A stretch of DNA of 64,000 nucleotides from the NCBI GenBank assembly GCA_028868855.1, contig JAGWTR010000001.1:1-64000 (forward strand), read 5' to 3'. Position 1 is the first letter of the stretch; each line of letters opens with the position of its first letter. Under the pieces are notes generated by a model. That model saw nothing but the letters and a program-made list of their open reading frames with translations. It was not told the DNA's origin and did no database searches. A program made the position numbers and the translations under genes. Source of the DNA: Burkholderiales bacterium (GTDB lineage Bacteria; Pseudomonadota; Gammaproteobacteria; Burkholderiales; Burkholderiaceae_C). Below are positions 46,768 through 56,410 of this stretch, one piece after another.

Positions 46768-48869
46768 ACCCCTTTCTGCAACAACTCCAGGCCCTGATGG
46801 GCAGCCGGTCCAAGGGCCTGCAGGTGCTGGCCGCGCCGATGGCTGTGATGCTGGTGCTGGTGATGATGATCCTGCCGCTGCCCCCCTTGGCGCTGGACAT
46901 TTTCTTCACCTTCAACATCACCATGGCGGTGATGGTGATGATGGTGTCGGCCACCATGGTGCGTCCGCTGGACTTTGCGGCCTTCCCATCGGTCCTGCTG
47001 TTGACGACCTTGCTGCGCTTGTCGCTGAACGTGGCCTCGACCCGCGTGGTGCTGCTACAGGGGCACACCGGGCCGGGGGCGGCCGGTCGGGTTATTGAGT
47101 CCTTCGGACACTTCCTGATTGGCGGCAACTTCGCGGTCGGGATCATCGTGTTTGCCATCCTGGTGGTGATTAACTTTGTGGTGGTCACCAAGGGTTCCGA
47201 GCGCATCGCCGAAGTCGGTGCGCGCTTCACCCTGGACGCCATGCCCGGCAAGCAGATGGCCATTGATGCCGATTTGAACGCCGGATTGATCGATGAAAAG
47301 GAAGCCAAGCGTCGCCGCCTTGAGGTGGGCGAAGAAGCTGAATTTCACGGCGCCATGGACGGTGCGTCCAAGTTTGTGCGTGGCGATGCGATTGCCGGCA
47401 TCCTGATCCTGTTCATCAACATCATCGGCGGCTTTGTCATCGGCGTGGCCCAGCATGACCTCTCGCCGGGCGATGCCGCCAGCTCCTACGTGCTGCTGGC
47501 CGTGGGTGATGCGCTGGTGGCCCAGATCCCGGCATTGCTGATCTCGGTGGCGTCGGCCATGGTCGTGTCGCGCGTCGGCAAGGACAAAGACATTGGCGGC
47601 CAGATCATTCAACAGATGTTCCAGAACCCCAAGGTCATGGGCGTGGCGGCTGGGGTCATTGGCCTGCTGGGCATCATCCCCGGCATGCCGACCCTGGTGT
47701 TCTTGCCCATGGCCAGTGGTTTTGGCTACATGGCCTGGAAGATGCAGCAACGCCAGGAAGCCGAACGCCTGGCGCCCAAGGCCTCGGACAAACCCGCAGA
47801 AGCACCCGCCAACAATGGCGAAGCCAGCTGGGAAGACCTGCAGCCAGTCGACACCCTGGGGCTGGAAGTGGGCTACCGCCTGATCCAGTTGGTGGACAAG
47901 GACCGGGGCGGCGATTTGCTCACCCGTATCAAGGGTGTGCGCCGCAAGTTTGCTCAAGAGGTCGGCTTCTTGCCGCCTTCGGTGCACATCAAGGACAACC
48001 TGGAGCTGCGCCCCAGCTTCTACCGCATCACCTTGCGCGGCGCCATCATGGGCGAGGGCGAAGTCTTCCCGAACATGCTGATGGCCATCAATCCCGGCCA
48101 TGTGACCCATCCGATCGTCGGCACGGCCGCCGTCGACCCCGCTTTTGGCCTGCCCGCTGTCTGGGTGGAAGAACGCCAGCGTGAAGCGGCGCAAATGGCT
48201 GGATACACGGTTGTTGATCCCTCGACTGTCGTGGCCACACATCTCTCACACTTGATGCAAATGCATGCAGCCAAGCTCTTGGGCCGAGTCGAGACCCAGC
48301 AACTGGTGGAGCATGTGACGAAACTGGCCCCCAAACTCATCGAAGACGTGGTTCCCAAAATGGTCGGCATCGCTACCTTGCAAAAAGTCCTGCAGTTGCT
48401 GCTTGAAGAAGGCGTGCACATCCGTGACATGCGCTCGATCATTGAAACGCTGGCCGAGCACGCCGCCATGGCGCCCGGCATTGCCGCCGACCCTGCCGAA
48501 CTGGCGCGCCGGATCCGCGTCGGACTGGCCCCGGCCATCGTTCAGCAGATCTACGGCCCGGTCAAAGAACTCGACGTCATCGCCATCGAACCCGATCTGG
48601 AACGCCTGTTGACCCAGGCGCTGACCTCGCCCAGCGGCCCCATGCTGGACCCGGGCGTGGCCGACCACCTCACGCGCCAGGCGGCCGAAGCCACCCAGCG
48701 TCAGGAAAACCTGGGTCACCCGGCCTGCCTGTTGGTGCCCGACGCCATCCGGCCGACGGTGGCCCGCTTGTTGAAACGCGCTGCACCGCGCTTGAAGGTG
48801 CTGGGCCACAGTGAAATCCCTGAGACCCATTCGATCCGCATCGGTACCCTGATTGGAGGCCACGCATGA
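46764..48869 (+). CDS. flhA: Flagellar export gate protein FlhA
   Basis: The 701-aa protein has eight membrane segments (~20-310), the FHIPEP-type region (LLLTTLLRLSLNVASTRVVL, PGKQMAIDADLNAGLIDE) and a C-terminal cytoplasmic domain forming the nonameric ring that receives chaperone-substrate complexes. It energises export with the proton motive force. Its start overlaps flhB and its stop overlaps flhF (ATGA), giving strict stoichiometric coupling. Confidence 0.98.
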   Translation: MNPFLQQLQALMGSRSKGLQVLAAPMAVMLVLVMMILPLPPLALDIFFTFNITMAVMVMMVSATMVRPLDFAAFPSVLLLTTLLRLSLNVASTRVVLLQGHTGPGAAGRVIESFGHFLIGGNFAVGIIVFAILVVINFVVVTKGSERIAEVGARFTLDAMPGKQMAIDADLNAGLIDEKEAKRRRLEVGEEAEFHGAMDGASKFVRGDAIAGILILFINIIGGFVIGVAQHDLSPGDAASSYVLLAVGDALVAQIPALLISVASAMVVSRVGKDKDIGGQIIQQMFQNPKVMGVAAGVIGLLGIIPGMPTLVFLPMASGFGYMAWKMQQRQEAERLAPKASDKPAEAPANNGEASWEDLQPVDTLGLEVGYRLIQLVDKDRGGDLLTRIKGVRRKFAQEVGFLPPSVHIKDNLELRPSFYRITLRGAIMGEGEVFPNMLMAINPGHVTHPIVGTAAVDPAFGLPAVWVEERQREAAQMAGYTVVDPSTVVATHLSHLMQMHAAKLLGRVETQQLVEHVTKLAPKLIEDVVPKMVGIATLQKVLQLLLEEGVHIRDMRSIIETLAEHAAMAPGIAADPAELARRIRVGLAPAIVQQIYGPVKELDVIAIEPDLERLLTQALTSPSGPMLDPGVADHLTRQAAEATQRQENLGHPACLLVPDAIRPTVARLLKRAAPRLKVLGHSEIPETHSIRIGTLIGGHA

Positions 48870-50581
48870 ACGTCAAACGCTTTATCGGACGCACCTCACG
48901 CGAGGCCATGCAAAAGGTCAAGCAGGCCTTTGGCGATGACGCCGTGGTCCTGTCCACCAAACCGGCTGCCGAAGGTGGCATCGAGATCCTGGCCATGGCC
49001 GGGGCCAGCGTGCCCTCCATGGAGTCGTATCCCGCCGAAAAAGACCAGGACGTGGCGGCGGCCTCCCAGCCTAAGGAAACGCCTGCTGAGGCCTACTCAG
49101 CCAAGAAGGCACCCGCACCAGCGCGCTCGGCCATGTCCAACCTGGCCTCGACCGTGCAAGACGACGTGAAGCAGTTGGCCATGAGTACGCTGTCCTTCCA
49201 GGACTATGTGCGTGAACGCATGCTCAAGCGCCGCCAGGTGGCGTTGAAGGCCCGCACCGAACCGGCCTTGGCCGGCACGCCGGAAGATCAACTGTCGCAA
49301 CGCCTTGGCAGCGTCAAGCCAGCCGCCACACCACTGGCATCCAGCGTGGACCTGTCGGGGGTTTTGTCGGCCCAGGAAGACGCCCCGAAGGCTCAGCCGG
49401 CCGTGCGCGCCGTCGCATCGAACCGTGCTGCTCAGGAGCTGTCGCAGCGCGCCGAACCTCCCGTGGTGCGCGATGAAGTGCCAGCCGTTCGACCGGTTCC
49501 ATCCCGCAGTGGGAGCGACTCCTCGGAACTGACGATCAAGGCCGTGACCGCCCGCACCACCGGCGCGGTGGACCCCTCCCGCACAGACGCCGCGACGATG
49601 CAAGCCCTCAAGGTGGCGCAAGAGGCCAACGCCTCCATGCTGTCGGAGTTGAGGGCCATGCGCGCCATGATGAAAGAGCGCTTCGACACCATTGCCTTCG
49701 TGGAAAAGATGCGCCGCACTCCCGCTCAGGCGGGCCTGGCTCAGCGGCTCCTGGATGGTGGATTCTCAGCCGTGCTGATCCGCAAGATGCTCGACGCGAT
49801 GCCCGAGGAAGTCAGCTCCGGCGCCCATGATGAAACCGCCTGGGCGGCCCAGGTGCTGCAGCGCAACTTGCATACGGCCGACCAGGAGCCCGCCATCGAG
49901 GACCGGGGCGGTGTCGTGGCCCTCATCGGTTCGACCGGCGTGGGCAAGACCACCTCCACCGCCAAGCTGGCCGCCATGTTCGCCGCCAAGCATGGCGCGT
50001 CCAACCTGGGCCTGATCACGCTGGACGCCTACCGCGTCGGCGCCCACGACCAACTGCGCGCCTACGGTCGCATCCTGGGGGTGCCCGTGCACACCGCGCA
50101 TGACCGTGCCGCCCTGGAAGACCTGCTCGAGTTGCTGTCGGGCAAAAAGCTGGTGCTGATCGACACCGCCGGCATGGCCCAGCGCGACGGCCGCACCAAG
50201 GAATTGCTGGACATGCTGGCACACCCCAGCATCCGCAAAGTACTGGTCATCAATGCGTCCTCACAAGGCGACTCGATTGAAGACGTGATGGCCTCGTATC
50301 AGGCCCAGGCCTGCTCCGGGGTGATTTTGTCCAAGCTGGATGAGGCCGTGAAGCTCGGCCCGGCGCTGGATGCGTTAATCCGTCACAAACTGAAAATTCT
50401 GGGTGTAGCCAACGGCCAACGAGTGCCAGAAGATTGGCACAGGTTGTCGGCGCAGGCTTTGGTGCACCGCGCTTTGCGCGCCAGCCTGAACCCCGCCTAC
50501 CGACTCGACCCCAACGAAGTCAGCCTGATGTTTTCCATCCCTGCCACGCCGGACACCATGGCCACACCGGCCGCACGCTGA
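48866..50581 (+). CDS. flhF: Flagellar SRP-like GTPase FlhF
   Basis: The 571-aa protein has the FlhF N-terminus (MNVKRFIGRTSREAMQKVKQAFGDDAVVLSTK), a long low-complexity linker, and NG GTPase domains with P-loop IGSTGVGKTTSTAKLAA (~355), DAYRVGAHDQLRAYG, LIDTAGMAQRD and LSKLDEA. FlhF places flagella at the cell pole in polar flagellates. The linker is long compared with shorter FlhF proteins. flhG follows after 38 bases. Confidence 0.97.
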   Translation: MNVKRFIGRTSREAMQKVKQAFGDDAVVLSTKPAAEGGIEILAMAGASVPSMESYPAEKDQDVAAASQPKETPAEAYSAKKAPAPARSAMSNLASTVQDDVKQLAMSTLSFQDYVRERMLKRRQVALKARTEPALAGTPEDQLSQRLGSVKPAATPLASSVDLSGVLSAQEDAPKAQPAVRAVASNRAAQELSQRAEPPVVRDEVPAVRPVPSRSGSDSSELTIKAVTARTTGAVDPSRTDAATMQALKVAQEANASMLSELRAMRAMMKERFDTIAFVEKMRRTPAQAGLAQRLLDGGFSAVLIRKMLDAMPEEVSSGAHDETAWAAQVLQRNLHTADQEPAIEDRGGVVALIGSTGVGKTTSTAKLAAMFAAKHGASNLGLITLDAYRVGAHDQLRAYGRILGVPVHTAHDRAALEDLLELLSGKKLVLIDTAGMAQRDGRTKELLDMLAHPSIRKVLVINASSQGDSIEDVMASYQAQACSGVILSKLDEAVKLGPALDALIRHKLKILGVANGQRVPEDWHRLSAQALVHRALRASLNPAYRLDPNEVSLMFSIPATPDTMATPAAR

Positions 50582-50619
50582 ACAAGCCAACCTTCTGATC
50601 AACCCAACAACATCCATTC

Positions 50620-51453
50620 ATGATCAGTTCACACCGACAAGCGGAGTTCCTGGCGGCCAGTCGACCGGTCGACCAGGCTCAAGGGCTGCGCCAGATGTTC
50701 CCGACACGGGTGTTGCGCTTTGTTCCCGTGGTGGCCAATCTCAAGGCCGGGTGCGGCGGCGTGGTGCTGGAGCGCTTGTGCGCCGCCTATTCGAGTTGCG
50801 GCCTGCACACCCTGGTGGTGGATGCTGGCGAACTGGCTCGCCCTCCCAGTGAATTGGCCGAATTCGACCTCAGCGAAGGCGTTGAACCCCTGTCCAGCCA
50901 CGTGAGCTATCTGGCTGCGCGTGGTCTGCCCTTGCGCCATGTGGATGCCCGCGGTTCGTGCGCCAGTTTTCTGCACGCACTGGCCGATGCGGCGCCGCAG
51001 TGCGACATCGTCCTGGTGCATGCCTCGGCGAGCGAATTGGTGCGGGTGTTTGGTCCGCAGGCCAGTCAAGCCAATCTGCGCCCGCTGGTCTTCACCAACG
51101 ACACCCCCGAAGGGCTCACCCAGGCCTATGCCGCGGTCAAACTCATGACCCAGCGTGGCCCCTGGCTGGCCTACGACTTGCTCGTGTGCGCTTTGCCTCA
51201 GTCGGACAAGGCCGATGCCGTGGCCGAACGGCTGGGCCACTGTGCCGATTCATTTTTAGGAGCGGTGCAACGCGATTGGCTGCGCATCAACCCCCACGAG
51301 CCCTCCAGTCATGACCCGAGCCCACGGTTCATGGAATTGGCGGCTGGGCTTTTGAAGTGCGCCTTGCCTCTTGCCTTGGGTGATTCCGCTTTTGACCAAC
51401 TCGTGTCGCCAGGGGCGGCCCTGCCGTCGCGCATGGCCCCCGTACTTAATTGA
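50620..51453 (+). CDS. flhG: FlhG-like protein with degenerate ATP-binding loop
   Basis: The 277-aa product lies where flhG belongs. The N-terminal D18-Q-A-Q-G-L-R24 matches the DQAxxLR helix by which FlhG stimulates FlhF GTPase. The MinD-type Walker A (KGGxGKT) is K42-A-G-C-G-G-V48: the signature lysine remains, but the catalytic GK-T is replaced by G-V. LVVDAG may be a relic of the switch region. ATP hydrolysis and ATP-driven dimerisation look impossible, so it may be a constitutive FlhF activator. It ends 17 bases before the fliA start. Confidence 0.8.
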   Translation: MISSHRQAEFLAASRPVDQAQGLRQMFPTRVLRFVPVVANLKAGCGGVVLERLCAAYSSCGLHTLVVDAGELARPPSELAEFDLSEGVEPLSSHVSYLAARGLPLRHVDARGSCASFLHALADAAPQCDIVLVHASASELVRVFGPQASQANLRPLVFTNDTPEGLTQAYAAVKLMTQRGPWLAYDLLVCALPQSDKADAVAERLGHCADSFLGAVQRDWLRINPHEPSSHDPSPRFMELAAGLLKCALPLALGDSAFDQLVSPGAALPSRMAPVLN

Positions 51454-51470
51454 TGTTCATGGAGCAGCGC

Positions 51471-52184
51471 ATGTACACCGCCAAAGGCCACCTCAATTTG
51501 GACGCCCAGCTCCAGCAGTACAGCTCGCTGGTGCGGCGTCTGGCCCACCAGATGATCGCCAAGCTGCCAGCCAACGTCGAAATTGACGATCTGATTCAGG
51601 TCGGCATGATCGGCCTGACCGACGCTTTGTCTCGTTTCGATGCCGGGCACGGCGTGCAGTTCGAAACCTTCGCCACCCAGCGCATTCGCGGCGCCATGCT
51701 CGACGAATTGCGCGGCGCCGACTGGATGAGCCGCGGCACCCGAAAGCAGCAGCGCGACATCGAAGCGGCCGTGCACCGCCTCGAACAACGCCTGGGCCGC
51801 GTGCCCCACGAGAGCGAAATCGCCAAGGAGCTGGACATGAGTCTGGCCGACTACCAGGAAATGCTGGGCAAGGTACGCGGCACCCAGCTCATCCACCTGG
51901 AAGACATGAGCGGGGAGGACGGTGACAACGACTACCTGGATCGGCATGTCACCGACGAAGGCAACGACCCCTTGGCCTTGCTGCAGGACCACCGCATGCG
52001 CTCCGCCCTGGTCGAAGCCATCAAGAACCTGCCCGAGCGTGAACAATTCGTCATGAGCATGTACTATGAGCAGGACATGAATCTCAAGGAAATCGCCGCT
52101 GTGCTGGGCGTGACCGAATCCCGTGTGTGCCAACTGCACAGCCAGTCCATTGCCAGGCTGCGCGTCAAGCTGCGGGAGTGGTGA
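51471..52184 (+). CDS. fliA: Flagellar sigma factor 28
   Basis: A start at ATG 51471 was chosen because GGAG lies six bases upstream and MYTAKG is the usual FliA N-terminus; the frame is open to 51450. The 237-aa protein has sigma region 2 (LVRRLAHQM ... DDLIQVGMIGLTDALSRFD), region 3 and region 4 (YYEQDMNLKEIAAVLGVTESRVCQLHSQ). It directs late flagellar and chemotaxis gene transcription. Confidence 0.98.
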   Translation: MYTAKGHLNLDAQLQQYSSLVRRLAHQMIAKLPANVEIDDLIQVGMIGLTDALSRFDAGHGVQFETFATQRIRGAMLDELRGADWMSRGTRKQQRDIEAAVHRLEQRLGRVPHESEIAKELDMSLADYQEMLGKVRGTQLIHLEDMSGEDGDNDYLDRHVTDEGNDPLALLQDHRMRSALVEAIKNLPEREQFVMSMYYEQDMNLKEIAAVLGVTESRVCQLHSQSIARLRVKLREW

Positions 52185-52210
52185 GCGCATGGCGCTTTTG
52201 AGGGGCAGAC

Positions 52211-53578
52211 ATGCTGAGGATGTTCCGACGCAAGCAAGCGGCAGTCGCGCCCATCGAGCCGGCGGCCCAGCCATCTGTCAATCTGGGCGCACAACAACTG
52301 GCGCAGAGGCTGGAGCGTGACACCAGTGGTCTGGGCTGCGAGGCGGCGCAACTGCGTGGCAGCCTGGAAGACACCACGGCGGTGGCCAACCACCAGACCG
52401 AGACGCTGTCGGGGCTGGTTTCTGCTTTGCAGGACATCGTGCGTTCCCAGGACCAGATCCACGCCGAAACCGTAGGCGGCATGGCCTCCATGCAGCTCGC
52501 GCGCGAAAGCGTGGCCCACGTGGGCCGTGAAGTCAGCGGCGTGGTCGAGACCCTGCGTCAGGTGTCCGATGCCGCCCAGCAGATTGCCCAGGTGGCCCTG
52601 CAGACCCGGCTGGTGGCCTTCAATGCCTCGGTTGAAGCCAAGCGTGCCGGGGAGGCCGGCGCCGGTTTTTCCGTGGTGGCCGATGCCGTCAAGGATCTGT
52701 CCACCCAGGTGGAGTCCATCTCCAAGGCGATTCAGAGCACGATTGGCAAACTCGATCAGCGCATCCAGTCACTGGCCAGTGACCTGACCAATCAGACCAA
52801 CACCGTCTCCACCAACAAGAGCCGCCCCGCCACCTTCCACGAAGCCCTGCATGGCGTGGAAGAGGGCGTGCAGCGTATCAGCGCCGCTGCTGATGCCAGC
52901 CGTCAGCTGACACAAGGCGTGAACGAGCAGATCGGCCTGATGGAGGGCGAAGTCAACAAGGCCCGCAAGGAGCTGGCTGCCGCCTGCAAGCGCAGCGATG
53001 CGGTGCTGACCGTGTCCGAGCGCCTGATGGAGATGGTCGCGGCATCCGGTGTCGAGACCTCGGATACGCCGTATATTGAGCTGGTCAAGCGGGTGGCTGC
53101 GCAAATCTCTGATGAGCTTGGCGCGGCGCTGACATCGCGGCGCATCACGCTGGAGCAGCTGTTCGACGAGAACTACCAGGCCATGGCCGGTACGCAGCCT
53201 CAACAGCATGCGACCAAGTTCAATGCTTTTATGGACGACCTGCTGCCCCCTATCCAGGAAGCGGCCATCCGCGCTTTGCCGGAGGTGGTGTTCTGCATCG
53301 CCGCCGACCGCAATGGCTACATCTCGACCCATAACAAGGTCTACTGCCACCCCCAGCGGCCTGGCGATGTGGCCTGGAACACAGCCAACTCGCGCTGGCG
53401 TCGCATCTTCAATGACCGCACCGGCTTGGCTTCGGCACGCAACACGCGTCCCTTCCTGTTGCAGACCTACCGGCGCGACATGGGCGGCGGCAAGTTCGTG
53501 CTGCTCAAGGAAGTGGCGGCCCCGATCACGGTGGCCGGCAAGCACTGGGGTGGCTTGAGGTTGGCCTACCGGTTCTGA
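52211..53578 (+). CDS. Soluble chemoreceptor-like protein with C-terminal sensor domain
   Basis: AGGGG precedes the ATG. The 455-aa protein has no membrane segments. Residues ~30-270 form a methyl-accepting coiled coil whose signalling tip reads QTRLVAFNASVEAKRAGEAGAGFSVVADAV, the MCP hairpin consensus with a few changes. Residues ~310-455 look like a Cache/PAS-type ligand domain (VVFCIAADRNGYISTHN ... LLQTYRRDMG ... GKHWGGLRLAY). The signalling part precedes the sensor, the reverse of standard MCPs. Downstream of fliA, it likely reports a cytoplasmic cue to CheA/CheW. Confidence 0.85.
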   Translation: MLRMFRRKQAAVAPIEPAAQPSVNLGAQQLAQRLERDTSGLGCEAAQLRGSLEDTTAVANHQTETLSGLVSALQDIVRSQDQIHAETVGGMASMQLARESVAHVGREVSGVVETLRQVSDAAQQIAQVALQTRLVAFNASVEAKRAGEAGAGFSVVADAVKDLSTQVESISKAIQSTIGKLDQRIQSLASDLTNQTNTVSTNKSRPATFHEALHGVEEGVQRISAAADASRQLTQGVNEQIGLMEGEVNKARKELAAACKRSDAVLTVSERLMEMVAASGVETSDTPYIELVKRVAAQISDELGAALTSRRITLEQLFDENYQAMAGTQPQQHATKFNAFMDDLLPPIQEAAIRALPEVVFCIAADRNGYISTHNKVYCHPQRPGDVAWNTANSRWRRIFNDRTGLASARNTRPFLLQTYRRDMGGGKFVLLKEVAAPITVAGKHWGGLRLAYRF

Positions 53579-53594
53579 AGTGGACCGGGCCTGA

Positions 53595-54527
53595 TCAGCC
53601 GATCCGGCCGAGCAAAAGGTACTCCATGAGTACCTTCTGTACGTGCAAGCGGTTCTCCGCCTCGTCCCAGACGACGGACTGATTGCCGTCAATCACGTCG
53701 GCCGCGACCTCTTCACCACGGTGTGCTGGTAGGCAATGCATGAACAGGGCGTCGGGCTTGGCCACACCCATCATCTCGGCGTCCACGCACCAGTCGGCAA
53801 AGGCCTTCATGCGCGCCTCGTTCTCGGCCTCGTAGCCCATGCTGGTCCACACGTCCGTGGTGACCAGGTCGGTGCCGCGACAGGCATCCATTGGGTCCTT
53901 GAAAACCTTGTAGCAGTCGGTGCGGCTGATGCCGGCCACGGCAGGGTCAACCTCGTAGCCGCCTGGTGTGCTCACGTGCACCGTGAAACCCAGGATCTCG
54001 GCCGCCTGTAGCCAGGTGTTGGCCATGTTGTTGCCATCGCCCACCCAGGCCACCACCTTGCCCTTGATGGAGCCGCGGTGCTCGATGTAGGTGAAGATGT
54101 CCGCCAGGATCTGGCAGGGGTGGTATTCATTGGTCAGGCCGTTGATGACCGGCACGCGCGAGTTGGCGGCGAACTTCACCAACTTGGCTTGTTCGTAGGT
54201 GCGAATCATCACGATGTCGACCATGCGCGAGATCACCTTGGCGCTGTCCTCGATGGGCTCGCTGCGACCCAGCTGGCTGTCGCCGGTGGTCAGGTGCACC
54301 ACCGAGCCGCCCATCTGGTACATGCCTGCTTCAAAGCTCACACGCGTGCGCGTGCTGGCCTTCTCGAAGATCATCGCCAGCGTGCGATCGGCCAGCGGCT
54401 GATACTTTTCGTAGTTCTTGAAGCGTTTTTTGACCAGCGCTGCACGCTCGAACAAGTAGGCGTATTCCTCGGCGCGCAGGTCTTTGAACTGCAGGTAGTG
54501 TTTGATCAGGCTAGAGCCGGGTTTCAT
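53595..54527 (-). CDS. argF: Ornithine carbamoyltransferase
   Basis: The 310-aa enzyme makes citrulline from ornithine and carbamoyl phosphate. Carbamoyl-phosphate loop KASTRTRVSFE, the ornithine region (WVGDGNNMANTW) and the catalytic HCLPAHRGEEV are intact. It follows argD with a two-base gap on the same strand. Confidence 0.98.
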   Translation of the reverse strand: MKPGSSLIKHYLQFKDLRAEEYAYLFERAALVKKRFKNYEKYQPLADRTLAMIFEKASTRTRVSFEAGMYQMGGSVVHLTTGDSQLGRSEPIEDSAKVISRMVDIVMIRTYEQAKLVKFAANSRVPVINGLTNEYHPCQILADIFTYIEHRGSIKGKVVAWVGDGNNMANTWLQAAEILGFTVHVSTPGGYEVDPAVAGISRTDCYKVFKDPMDACRGTDLVTTDVWTSMGYEAENEARMKAFADWCVDAEMMGVAKPDALFMHCLPAHRGEEVAADVIDGNQSVVWDEAENRLHVQKVLMEYLLLGRIG

Positions 54528-54529
54528 GG

Positions 54530-55732
54530 TCAGGCGGGGACAGGTTCGTTCAGGAACTGGCGCACCAGGGGCACCAGGATGGCGACGATCTGATCGGCTT
54601 CAGCCACACTGATGATCAGTGGTGGCAAGAGGCGAATCACGCGGTCGGCGGTGACACTCAAGAGCAGGCCGGCCTCCAGGGCGCGGGTCAGCAGCACGCC
54701 ACAGGGGCGGTCCAATTCAATGCCCAGCATCAGGCCTTGCCCACGGATTTCGACAAAACCCTTGAGCGGGCCGAGTTCGCGTTGCAAGGCGGCCTTGAGG
54801 TGCTGGCCCATGCGTTCGGCATTGGCCAGCAGGCCTTCTTCTTCCATGATCTTGATGGTTTCGACCCCGGCGCGCATGGCCAGCGGGTTGCCGCCAAAGG
54901 TGCTGCCGTGGTTGCCCGCTTGCAGCACGCTGGCGGCCTTGGGGCCGCACACAACGGCACCCACCGGGACGCCTGAGCCCAGGCCCTTGGCCAGCGGCAT
55001 CACATCAGGCTGGATGCCTGCCCATTGATGGGCAAACCATTTGCCGGTGCGGCCCATGCCGCATTGCACTTCATCGAGCATCAGCAGCCAGCCGTGTTCG
55101 TCACACAATTTGCGCACGGCTTGCAGGTACTCGTTGCGGGCGGCGTTGATGCCGCCTTCGCCCTGGATCACTTCCAGGAAAACGGCCACCACATTGGGGT
55201 GGGTCTGGGCGACGTCTTCCAGCGCCGCCATGTCGTTCAGCGGCACGCGCACGAAGCCCTCTACGAGGGGCTCAAAGCCCTGCTGGACCTTGACATTGCC
55301 CGTGGCCGAGAGGGTGGCGATGGAGCGGCCATGGAAGGCCTTTTCGTAGACGACCACCTCGGGGCGGGCAATGCCCTTGTCATGGCCGTACTTGCGGGCA
55401 ATTTTCAGGGCCGCTTCATTGGCTTCCAGGCCCGAGTTGCAGAAAAATGCATTGGTCAGGCCCGAGCGTTCCACCAACATGCGGGCCAGTTCTTCCTGCA
55501 ATGGCACCTGGTAGTAATTGCAGCTGTGGATCAGCTTGCTGATCTGGTCTTGCAAGGCCGGCACCAGCTTGGGGTGCTTGTGGCCCAGCGTGTTGACAGC
55601 GATGCCTGCCAGGCCATCGAGGTATTCGCGGCCGTCGGTGTCCCAGACTCGGCAACCTTCGCCGTGCGACAGCGCAATCGGCAGGCGGCCATAGGTGGGC
55701 ATCACGTGGGGCATCGACACAGGGGCGTTCAT
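54530..55732 (-). CDS. argD: Acetylornithine aminotransferase
   Basis: The 400-aa class III PLP enzyme has FCNSGLEANEAALKIARKYG (PLP phosphate), LMLDEVQCGMGRTGKWFAHQ and the Schiff-base lysine in LAKGLGSGVPVGAV, then HGSTFGGNPLA. It transaminates N-acetylglutamate semialdehyde in arginine synthesis. It forms an operon with argF just downstream. The 260-bp region upstream (to 55992) holds no gene. Confidence 0.97.
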   Translation of the reverse strand: MNAPVSMPHVMPTYGRLPIALSHGEGCRVWDTDGREYLDGLAGIAVNTLGHKHPKLVPALQDQISKLIHSCNYYQVPLQEELARMLVERSGLTNAFFCNSGLEANEAALKIARKYGHDKGIARPEVVVYEKAFHGRSIATLSATGNVKVQQGFEPLVEGFVRVPLNDMAALEDVAQTHPNVVAVFLEVIQGEGGINAARNEYLQAVRKLCDEHGWLLMLDEVQCGMGRTGKWFAHQWAGIQPDVMPLAKGLGSGVPVGAVVCGPKAASVLQAGNHGSTFGGNPLAMRAGVETIKIMEEEGLLANAERMGQHLKAALQRELGPLKGFVEIRGQGLMLGIELDRPCGVLLTRALEAGLLLSVTADRVIRLLPPLIISVAEADQIVAILVPLVRQFLNEPVPA

Positions 55733-55992
55733 GGCTGAGGTTCTCGCAAAAAAGAAAAAGCGCGGTGGCAGTACGGCGCTGGGGCCATTCTAAGTAAAAG
55801 GTGCGCGTTTCCTGGCATCAATGTTGCGATGCAAGGTACTTGTGATCGACAATAGAGGATGGTCCCAGTCGTCAAGCACCCTTGGCGTTGTGATCAAACC
55901 AGGGCGGCCATCCGGACCCACCATTTCGGTCAGTCGCCATTTTCCGCAGTCCGTTGACAAAATCACGGCTTGCGTTTGTCGGAAGCGCTACC

Positions 55993-56316
55993 GTGTCGTC
56001 GGCCCCCAAACATCACAAACCTCGCGAGATTTTCATCCAGGGCCTGACCCACTCAGGCAAGGCGTTTCGTCCCAGCGACTGGGCCGAACGGTTGGCGGGG
56101 GCCATGTCCTCATTCCGCCCTGGGGGCGCCCAGATGGGGCGTGCGGCCCACCTTGGTTATTCGCCTTACTGCGTGCCCACGTCTGTGGGTGGTGTCCGGT
56201 GCGTGGTGGTCAATGAGGCCCTGCGGGATATTGAGCCCATGGCCTGGGACTTCGTGATGAACTTTGCCCGTGATAACGACTTGCAGGTGGTGGAGGCCTG
56301 CTTGCTACCGACTTAG
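55993..56316 (+). CDS. DUF3579-like protein
   Basis: The start is placed at GTG 55993 with GGAAG eight bases upstream; a TTG at 55954 is an alternative. The 107-aa protein (FIQGLTHSGKAFRPSDWAERL, YSPYCVPTSVGGVRCVVVNEAL, FARDNDLQVVEACLL) resembles the DUF3579 family found near arginine genes in betaproteobacteria. Function unknown. It shares the bidirectional terminator with rpsT. Confidence 0.75.
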   Translation: MSSAPKHHKPREIFIQGLTHSGKAFRPSDWAERLAGAMSSFRPGGAQMGRAAHLGYSPYCVPTSVGGVRCVVVNEALRDIEPMAWDFVMNFARDNDLQVVEACLLPT

Positions 56317-56363
56317 GTGGGGGGTAAACACGGCGCCATCGGCCATGTGTGGTCCAGGCGCAA

Positions 56364-56387
56364 AAAAGCCCGCATCAGCGGGCTTTT
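56364..56387 (-). terminator. Bidirectional intrinsic terminator (rpsT / DUF3579)
   Basis: AAAAGCCCGC-ATCA-GCGGGCTTTT is a perfect 10-bp stem with a 4-base loop. On the minus strand six Ts follow, ending rpsT mRNA; on the plus strand TTTTCTC follows, ending the DUF3579 transcript. Confidence 0.92.
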
Positions 56388-56410
56388 CTCAAAAACCACC
56401 CAGAAAATCG

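Noticed and set aside
55954-55959. Perfect TTGACA as a -35 for the DUF3579 gene
   Set aside because: No acceptable -10 lies 15-19 bases downstream, and the site falls within the alternative TTG start.
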